A program made the position numbers and the translations under genes. A stretch of DNA of 64,000 nt from Brienomyrus brachyistius (lineage: Eukaryota; Chordata; Actinopteri; Osteoglossiformes; Mormyridae), in assembly GCF_023856365.1 (NCBI RefSeq), contig NC_064540.1:6867001-6931000 (forward strand), given 5' to 3'. The notes under the pieces were generated by a model that saw nothing but the letters and a program-made list of their open reading frames with translations, ran no database searches and was not told where the DNA came from. This document shows positions 61,941 through 64,000 of this stretch, piece after piece (positions within the stretch are counted from its first letter, which is position 1; each line of letters begins with the position of its first letter).

Positions 61941-62642
61941 GCACATAGCACAAGCACAGACATACATCAAACAGACATTTTTGGTTTGATGCATCACCAA
62001 CAGCAGCTCATGTGGCAACACCTATCTGATGAGTGTCACTTACACACTGGGCACCCAGAGGCGGACAGTCTTGTCCCTGGATGCTGATGCTACAAGGTGT
62101 CCCGAGGGGGAAAACTGCACAGACATCACTGCGTCTTTGTGTCCCACAAAGCGATAAGCTCTCATCTGACTCTTCATGTTCCAGATCATGACACACGAAT
62201 CCATAGAGCCTGTGGCTGCAAAGAACACGGTAAACACATGTGTCAAGACTGACATGACACTGCGGATGCACATGCGTATATTAACGGATCCGTTTAAACG
62301 AAGTACCTATTTGCTTCATGTTGCTGTTGAAGTCCACACTAGTTATGGTGTCTCTGTGACCCTTAAAATGTCTCTCGAGCGTTGGATCTTCCTGCGACAA
62401 CAATATTTGTCACAGAAACATTATAAACACGCTACATGGTTTAATAGCGGATTAAGTTCTGTAAAAACAGCTCCGGCACATGTTGATTCAACATAACTAT
62501 ATAGATGCGTTTACGTTTTGTTTAATCAAAATAAAGTATTCGCACAAAGCAGCGATGCGTGTTATTCGTGTTTAGATAGGTATAAACATAAAAAGGACAA
62601 GATATACACCATTATAAAAATGCTTACCAAAGCGGAAGTCAT
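23113..62642 (-). CDS. poc1a: poc1a: POC1 centriolar protein A, 11 coding exons
   Basis: Eleven minus-strand exons (62642-62628, 62391-62307, 62215-62044, 58032-57853, 57030-56923, 56222-56107, 54762-54629, 46213-46145, 45640-45524, 34466-34275, 23208-23113) join to 1284 nt, 427 residues plus stop. All junctions are GT-AG and the frame holds throughout. Known role: a WD40 protein of centrioles and basal bodies needed for centriole stability, cilia and spindle integrity. The protein opens [19 protein letters not shown] and has seven WD repeats (about 10-300) with typical [14 protein letters not shown] blades. A divergent linker (about 300-378) follows, then the conserved C-terminal POC1 coiled-coil segment [15 protein letters not shown] / [18 protein letters not shown] (382-414). 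Residue similarity favours POC1A over POC1B (for example [35 protein letters not shown]). The dusp7 neighbour supports this. Ancient, intact, single copy in the window. Confidence 0.95.
24196..24710. repeat. Minisatellite with 50/51-bp and 55-bp units, about 9-10 copies
   Basis: The repeated anchor CCCAATC(A/G)G begins near 24199, 24250, 24301, 24351, 24401, 24456, 24511, 24566 and 24621, with a degraded copy near 24676. The first four spacings are 50-51 bp and the rest are exactly 55 bp. The unit also contains CTCGTGTACACATCCCACYC. The longer unit carries an added ACAGAC-type segment. The units stay open in several frames, giving false long ORFs on both strands. Confidence 0.93.
28151..28165. 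repeat. G15 homopolymer run
   Basis: Fifteen G on the plus strand inside poc1a intron 10. Confidence 0.95.
29031..29952. mobile_element. hAT-like non-autonomous element(s), AT-rich
   Basis: The left boundary reads TAGAGATGTACAATATATTG. A second start, TAGAGATGCATGACATCAGT, lies at 29541. The right boundary, reversed, reads TAGTGGTTCACCGATGTGG. These TAGNGNTGNNC-type ends and repeated ATCGGC/GCCGAT motifs near both ends (29067-29074, 29920-29950) are typical of fish hAT-type MITEs. No matching 8-bp target duplication was found, so the block may be two overlapping or nested copies. No transposase frame is seen. Confidence 0.5.
31311..31505 (-). mobile_element. SINE-like fragment
   Basis: 'gacttttatccaaatctgga' is followed by 'ggtgaaattactctgctgac' and 'gatcacaggcacggcatccc'. 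This is the same order of blocks as in the better-preserved element at 38668-38858. Diverged. Confidence 0.5.
32265..32330 (+). mobile_element. tRNA-like SINE head fragment
   Basis: 'gtagcctcacatctctaggg' leads into GGGTTCGATTC, a good polymerase III B-box, then 'tctgcatgtgtt'. It looks like the head of the local SINE family; no body follows. Confidence 0.45.
32345..32490 (-). pseudogene. Tc1-like transposase fragment
   Basis: The blocks 'gtcctcctctgacctctctc', 'aatgccactcactggatatt' and 'accattctctgtaaactcca' match, from memory, the N-terminal coding region (antisense) of a Tc1-like element common in fish. A related relic lies at 40146-40480. The frame is broken and both ends are missing. 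Confidence 0.55.
34036..34230 (+). mobile_element. tRNA-derived SINE
   Basis: The tRNA-like head 'gtgctgtgtggctctgtggc' (A-box-like) is followed by GATTCAAATCC (B box). The body has 'agcaaggcctttaaccccca' and the conserved fish SINE tail 'ttggataaaagtgtcagcta'. Near full length, moderately diverged. It lies about 45 bp downstream of poc1a exon 10 on the genomic map, in intron 10. Confidence 0.8.
34275..34466 (-). CDS. poc1a: poc1a coding exon 10
   Basis: Phase 0 to phase 0, 192 nt, residues 333-396. The acceptor is GTCCTCAG and the donor GTGAGT. The first two-thirds is a low-conservation linker rich in Gly, Pro and Arg ([19 protein letters not shown]). The end is the conserved coiled-coil entry [16 protein letters not shown], diagnostic for POC1 proteins. 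Without the splice boundaries this sits inside a longer chance frame (34218-34784). Confidence 0.93.
35021..35035. repeat. C15 homopolymer run
   Basis: Fifteen C on the plus strand; the only long run in the window with this polarity. Confidence 0.95.
36525..36775 (-). mobile_element. SINE-like element, near full length
   Basis: Reversed, the head reads 'gtggtggtgtaatggttagg' and GTAATCGAAAGATTACAGGTTCGATTCCC (a tRNA-like region, here split into its 29-nt core; B box GGTTCGATTCC). It is followed by 'agcaaggtaccattgaggta', 'cactgctccccgggcact' and 'atgcagagaacacatttcgt', with 'tgtgctgtggtgtgtcaac' at the other end. This block order is common in fish genomes, to my knowledge. A tRNA-derived origin is well supported by the head. 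Confidence 0.75.
37450..37680. repeat. Degenerate ~37-bp minisatellite with E-box cores
   Basis: GTCATGTGAC-like cores occur at 37465, 37503, 37540, 37577, 37601 (GTCACGTGAC, palindromic), 37638 (decayed) and 37663. Most spacings are 37-38 bp and two are 24-25 bp. Between cores the unit reads roughly 'tctgctcgtccagacctttg'. The copies are clearly diverged from one another. Confidence 0.8.
38301..38651 (-). mobile_element. tRNA-derived SINE, full length (copy C)
   Basis: The best-preserved copy of the local SINE family. On the minus strand it starts GGCGGCATGGTGGTGCAGTA, includes the B box near 38590 (GATTCGAGTCT), the body with 'gtttgcatgttacccccatg', and an (ATGG)n tail that appears on the plus strand as CATCCATCC at 38301. 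Same orientation as copies A and B. Confidence 0.88.
38668..38858 (-). mobile_element. Second fish SINE adjoining copy C
   Basis: On the plus strand it reads 'tttatttatttggcagatgc', 'ttttatccagagagatgtac', 'gttaagggtcttgctcaagg' and 'ggctcagatactgaaccg'. That is the reverse complement of the conserved tail-body of a widespread fish SINE class. Only about 15 bp separate it from copy C. Confidence 0.7.
40146..40480 (-). pseudogene. Tc1-like transposon relic, internally deleted
   Basis: The left end begins 'ctttattaggtacacctagt', the characteristic terminal sequence of a fish Tc1-like element. At the other side, a minus-strand stretch around 40330-40480 translates to MYDLSDF...[14 protein letters not shown], which resembles the N-terminal helix-turn-helix of Tc1-type transposases. 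The catalytic DDE part is deleted and the right terminus is not seen. No functional product is possible. Confidence 0.65.
42751..42768. repeat. G18 homopolymer run
   Basis: Eighteen G on the plus strand in poc1a intron 9. Confidence 0.95.
43441..43464. repeat. (CT)n microsatellite
   Basis: About 11-12 CT units. Confidence 0.9.
43619..44361 (-). mobile_element. hAT-type deletion derivative with BED zinc-finger relic
   Basis: The left end is TAGTGAAGGGA and the right end, reversed, is TAGAGATGGGG (8 of 11 matching), both in the hAT style. It is flanked by TTGTCTAG (43611-43618) and TTGTCTAC (44362-44369), a 7/8 match that fits hAT's 8-bp target-site duplication. Both subterminal regions carry an ATCACGAT motif. 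The 743-bp body encodes, on the minus strand, one BED finger and nothing of the catalytic domain, so it is non-autonomous. Confidence 0.75.
43942..44145 (-). pseudogene. BED-type zinc finger from hAT transposase (relic)
   Basis: A 67-codon frame contains [19 protein letters not shown], then [20 protein letters not shown] and FARHAE. The CxxC...HxxxH spacing and the preceding Trp/Phe residues are those of BED fingers in ZBED proteins and Ac-like hAT transposases. The frame ends right after the finger with no RNase-H-like catalytic domain. It is inside the element with hAT-like ends, so a transposase remnant is more likely than a host ZBED gene. Confidence 0.7.
44495..44610 (-). mobile_element. 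Diverged SINE-tail fragment
   Basis: 'agcacttatccagtacagtg' and 'ataccctggataggatgtca' follow the order of the SINE tail half (compare 45215-45330). Low conservation. Confidence 0.4.
44971..45056. repeat. 31-bp minisatellite, 2.8 copies
   Basis: GAGCGGCTGCTGGCCCCGGG plus CCCCGCATGAG repeats at 44971, 45002 and 45033. The full copies are identical and very GC-rich. Confidence 0.95.
45215..45330 (-). mobile_element. SINE-tail fragment
   Basis: 'gcttatcctggtcagggtcg', 'cacagggcacaaggctgggg' and 'acaccctggatgggatggca' match the tail half of the local SINE family on the minus strand. Confidence 0.55.
45524..45640 (-). CDS. poc1a: poc1a coding exon 9
   Basis: 117 nt, phase 0 both ends, residues 294-332. 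It begins [20 protein letters not shown], closing the seventh WD blade, and runs into the variable linker ([18 protein letters not shown]). The acceptor is GGGACCACAG and the donor GTGAGC. Read-through past the donor gives a false frame to 45443. Confidence 0.93.
45641..46144 (-). other. poc1a: poc1a intron 8 (504 bp)
   Basis: Phase-0 intron, GTGACT...CACAG. It contains a T15 tract (46062-46076) and otherwise unique sequence. Confidence 0.9.
46145..46213 (-). CDS. poc1a: poc1a coding exon 8
   Basis: A small 69-nt phase-0 exon, residues 271-293: [20 protein letters not shown] followed by DEQ, the core of WD blade seven. The acceptor is CTTGCTAG and the donor GTGACT. It is too short to stand out as an open frame but is almost identical to vertebrate POC1A in this segment. 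Confidence 0.94.
51440..51461. repeat. G22 homopolymer run
   Basis: Twenty-two G on the plus strand, the longest run in the window, in poc1a intron 7. Confidence 0.95.
51803..51818. repeat. G16 homopolymer run
   Basis: Sixteen G on the plus strand, 340 bp from the G22 run. Confidence 0.95.
54629..54762 (-). CDS. poc1a: poc1a coding exon 7
   Basis: 134 nt, phase 1 to phase 0, residues 226-270. The acceptor is TTCCACAG, then TG CAC AGT (Val-His-Ser). It encodes [20 protein letters not shown] and [25 protein letters not shown], which are WD blade six and the start of seven. The donor is GTACCG. Confidence 0.95.
54763..56106 (-). other. poc1a: poc1a intron 6 (1.3 kb)
   Basis: Phase-1 intron, GTGACA...CACAG. 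It includes a SINE-tail-like piece (55150-55340) with a tandem duplication of 'gggataccagtccatccgag' and a T17 tract (55714-55730). Confidence 0.9.
55150..55340 (-). mobile_element. SINE-tail fragment with local tandem duplication
   Basis: 'cccttatatcctggtcagca', 'aataccctgcatgggatacc' and a CA tract follow the local SINE tail order. A 20-bp block (GGGATACCAGTCCATCCGAG) is present twice in tandem at about 55229-55268. Confidence 0.5.
56107..56222 (-). CDS. poc1a: poc1a coding exon 6
   Basis: 116 nt, phase 2 to phase 1, residues 187-225. It encodes [20 protein letters not shown] followed by [21 protein letters not shown] blade five. The acceptor is CCGTGCAG and the donor GTGACA. A Cys stands where the human protein has Phe (GGFVTYVDFHPSG). 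Confidence 0.93.
56223..56922 (-). other. poc1a: poc1a intron 5 (700 bp)
   Basis: Phase-2 intron, GTGAGT...GCAG, with a G16 run (56779-56794, C16 in the transcript). Confidence 0.9.
56779..56794. repeat. G16 homopolymer run
   Basis: Sixteen G on the plus strand inside poc1a intron 5. Confidence 0.95.
56923..57030 (-). CDS. poc1a: poc1a coding exon 5
   Basis: 108 nt, phase 2 both ends, residues 151-186. It encodes [20 protein letters not shown] and [17 protein letters not shown] blade four. The acceptor is CTTGTTCAG and the donor GTGAGT. The first base G completes Lys151 begun in exon 4. Confidence 0.95.
57031..57852 (-). other. poc1a: poc1a intron 4 (822 bp)
   Basis: Phase-2 intron with donor GTAGGT. 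Unique sequence without mobile elements that I can name. Confidence 0.9.
57853..58032 (-). CDS. poc1a: poc1a coding exon 4
   Basis: 180 nt, phase 2 both ends, residues 91-150. It encodes [25 protein letters not shown]-type blade [20 protein letters not shown] and [13 protein letters not shown], covering WD blade three and the start of four. The acceptor is ATTTAG, preceded by a C14 tract. The donor GTAGGT is the choice that keeps frame; the next GT, 4 nt further on, would add an in-frame TAG. Confidence 0.95.
58039..58052. repeat. G14 run forming the exon 4 polypyrimidine tract
   Basis: On the poc1a strand this is C14 followed by ATTTAG and exon 4, so the homopolymer lies 6-20 nt upstream of the exon. 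It replaces a usual T-rich tract. Confidence 0.95.
58215..58265 (-). mobile_element. LINE-type retroposon 3' end fragment
   Basis: 'ggtactttattaatccccgg' followed by 'aggaaaattag' is, reversed, the 'aaattttcctccggggatta...ataaagta' ending typical of fish LINE-type retroposon 3' ends. How far it extends (possibly to about 58570) is unclear. Confidence 0.5.
61443..61560 (+). mobile_element. SINE head fragment
   Basis: 'tagcattgttgcctcacacc' followed by ACTTTGAATTGC (degraded B box) and 'actctgtgcgtggggggaat' corresponds to the tRNA-like head and start of body of the local SINE family, in plus orientation. Confidence 0.6.
61872..61939. repeat. (AT)34 microsatellite
   Basis: An uninterrupted AT dinucleotide tract of about 68 bp, 105 bp inside poc1a intron 3 from the exon 3 donor. 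Confidence 0.97.
62044..62215 (-). CDS. poc1a: poc1a coding exon 3
   Basis: 172 nt, phase 1 to phase 2, residues 34-90 plus two bases of Val91. It encodes [40 protein letters not shown] and [17 protein letters not shown], the end of WD blade one and blade two. The acceptor is TTTGCAG and the donor GTAAGT; a shadow frame reads through to a TAA inside the donor. Confidence 0.96.
62216..62306 (-). other. poc1a: poc1a intron 2 (91 bp)
   Basis: A short phase-1 intron, GTACTT...TTTGCAG. Confidence 0.93.
62307..62391 (-). CDS. poc1a: poc1a coding exon 2
   Basis: 85 nt, phase 0 to phase 1, residues 6-33. It encodes [20 protein letters not shown] followed by FNSNMKQI, the beginning of WD blade one. 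The acceptor is TGTCGCAG and the donor GTACTT. Too short to appear as a long open frame; identified by similarity to the POC1A N-terminus ([14 protein letters not shown] in human). Confidence 0.95.
62392..62627 (-). other. poc1a: poc1a intron 1 (236 bp)
   Basis: Phase-0 intron, GTAAGC...CGCAG, AT-rich unique sequence. Confidence 0.88.
62628..62642 (-). CDS. poc1a: poc1a coding exon 1 (15 nt coding)
   Basis: ATG ACT TCC GCT TTG (MTSAL), then donor GTAAGC. The ATG has A at -3 (CAAAATGA). It joins in frame to exon 2 to give [17 protein letters not shown], close in length to the human start. No longer N-terminal option was seen. Confidence 0.85.
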
Positions 62643-63060
62643 TTTGAATAATGTGAAATCTAACACAACCTGAGAGCGACTAAGTATAAAAAATACTTAA
62701 AATGGCTATGTAAGTGTACTTCTCGGGTGTTAAATAACTGGCCACGTTCGGCGACAGACTCCAGAAATGTCATACGGCAATATCGTTAACTAGAAAAGCT
62801 AAAGTATTTTGGAAATAGCATCCGCAAGTAGCCATAACTAACTGTAATATTTAATTTCGGTAACAGCCCGTTAGCTGAAAATCAAAAAGAACGCGTTTCT
62901 AACTTAGCTAGCTAGCCAGCCAGCCAACTAAACAATAAACAGCCGTTTTTAGTTTACGCGCCGGTTAAGGCGCCTGTAATGTTCGACCGGATTTTAAAGG
63001 GAAAGTGCCCAGAGGATTATCTGTTTTGCCGATTTAAAGTAGTCTTGCTCCCTAACGGAA
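62643..63060 (-). promoter_or_regulatory. poc1a: poc1a 5' flank: 5'UTR and promoter side
   Basis: Immediately upstream of the poc1a start. A GC-richer patch near 62953-62990 contains TTACGCGCC and GGCGCC, loosely E2F-like, which would fit a cell-cycle gene. There is no clear TATA box. The motif reading is weak and no transcription start is visible. Confidence 0.25.
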
Positions 63061-63295
63061 GTACAGGCGGTTCTCGACTGACGTAAAAATCCGTTCCACG
63101 ACTCCTAACGTAAGTCGGATTTACTTTACTATACATTCAAGACTCCTTATAGCAAAACCACATAAATCACACATATACTAGCAATGCATATTAAAGAGCA
63201 CATATTAAATAAATGAAAATGCACTGCAAATTTACTTAAAAGGGTATGTCAGCTTTTACGTTTTACGTAAGTCGAGAGCAGTCTGTACAATCCAA

Positions 63296-63355
63296 TTCAT
63301 CCATCTATTTTCTGTACCCACTTGTCCAATTCAGGATCACAGGGCTCCGGGATAG
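63296..63355 (-). mobile_element. SINE tail fragment
   Basis: 'attcatccatctattttctg', 'cacttgtccaattcaggatc' and 'acagggctccggg' match the tail end of the local SINE family. Confidence 0.6.
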
Positions 63356-63462
63356 ACTTTTACATTTTGCATTACACCAGAACAGCACAATTCATTGGAC
63401 ATTACATGTGTCTTTATGGGCACACACTGAATACACTGGTGTTGAAAATCAATCTAATGAAT

Positions 63463-63600
63463 CCATCCATCCATTTTCTGTAATCATACATCTATCCATC
63501 CATCCATCCATCCATCCATCCATTTTCTGTAACTGCTTATCCAATTCAGGGTCGCGGGGCGTCCGGAGCCTATCCTGCACACTATGGGCGCAAGGCAGAA
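63463..63600 (-). mobile_element. SINE tail fragment with expanded (CATC)n
   Basis: 'ccattttctgtaactgctta', 'tccaattcagggtcgcgggg' and 'cgtccggagcctatcctgca' are the SINE tail region. The (CATC)n tail has expanded to about seven units at 63494-63522, and an extra tail piece precedes it at 63463. Confidence 0.75.
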
Positions 63601-63747
63601 TGAATCTTATTGTCACGTCCAGGAGCGTCACTAGAGATGTATAGAAGTGGGGGCTAAGCCTTCATTGGGTGGTCTGATGGAAATGGCCCACATTATTTAA
63701 ACTAATTGGTGTACATTTACTAAGTCCCCCAAAAGTAGGCATAACAC

Positions 63748-63870
63748 CAGTATGTGGCTCCGTGGACTAAGCCTGTAATCACAAGGTTGCCGGTCCAAAC
63801 CCACCTTCAGCATGTCTGTGGGTCCTTGAGCGGGGGAATTTCCCCATGGGGACAATGAAGGATTGGTTTT
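63748..63870 (+). mobile_element. tRNA-derived SINE fragment
   Basis: 'gtatgtggctccgtggacta' (A-box-like) is followed by GGTCCAAACCC (B box, one change from consensus), 'ttcagcatgtctgtgggtcc' and 'ttgagcgggggaatttcccc'. This is a different SINE family from copies A-C. The body is cut short near 63870. Confidence 0.65.
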
Positions 63871-64000
63871 TAACAGCATTGTACATTTTTGCTGTAAGAT
63901 TTCTTGGTGAGTGTGAGAGTCAGTGAATGCGAGTGTCACGCCAGATGCATGAGTTGGCAACCCTGATTGTAATATTGATTTTTTTTTTTTTTTGAAATAG

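Larger units (their letters stand above)
58033..62043 (-). other. poc1a: poc1a intron 3 (4.0 kb)
   Basis: Phase-2 intron, GTAAGT...TTTAG. It holds a G14 run at the acceptor (58039-58052), a LINE-tail-like fragment (58215-58265), a SINE-head fragment (61443-61560) and a long TA microsatellite (61872-61939). Middle parts (58900-61440) look unique and without exons. Confidence 0.87.

Overview
This window is vertebrate nuclear DNA, almost certainly from a teleost or another ray-finned fish. The evidence is spliced genes with GT-AG introns, fish-type tRNA-derived SINEs with (ATGG)n tails, Tc1-like and hAT-like transposon relics, and many CA/AT/poly-G microsatellites. The species cannot be fixed from the sequence. 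No bacterial, viral, CRISPR or toxin system is present.

Two protein-coding genes can be supported, both on the minus strand and in tandem. (1) dusp7, a dual-specificity MAP-kinase phosphatase of the cytoplasmic ERK-directed MKP class, has three coding exons (12695-12293, 10178-9750, 6132-5825). They join in frame to 379 codons plus stop, and the apparent 3'UTR runs to a poly(A) signal near 3485. (2) poc1a, a centriolar/basal-body WD40 protein, has eleven coding exons spread over 39.5 kb (62642 down to 23113). They join in frame to 427 codons plus stop: seven WD repeats, a divergent linker and the C-terminal POC1 coiled coil. Several of its exons are very short, including a 15-nt first coding exon and a 96-nt last exon.

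Layout: 1-3464 is downstream flank with a palindromic MITE-like element and a SINE. 3465-5824 is the dusp7 3'UTR and 5825-12695 the dusp7 coding region. 12696-22560 is an intergenic stretch with the dusp7 promoter side, SINE fragments, a CT-rich tract, a retroposon tail and a 40-bp minisatellite. 22561-23112 is the poc1a 3'UTR and 23113-62642 is poc1a. 62643-64000 is the poc1a 5' flank with SINE pieces. The gene order and orientation match the DUSP7-POC1A neighbourhood on human chromosome 3p21. The two genes are not known to share a pathway; the adjacency is conserved synteny.

The unusual material lies in the large poc1a introns. It includes an hAT-type deletion derivative with a probable 8-bp target duplication and a BED zinc-finger relic, a 50/55-bp minisatellite carrying nine CCAAT boxes, a roughly 37-bp degenerate array of CACGTG/CATGTG motifs, strand-skewed poly-G runs, and a C14 tract serving as the polypyrimidine tract of a poc1a splice acceptor. 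None of this amounts to a clearly new biological system.
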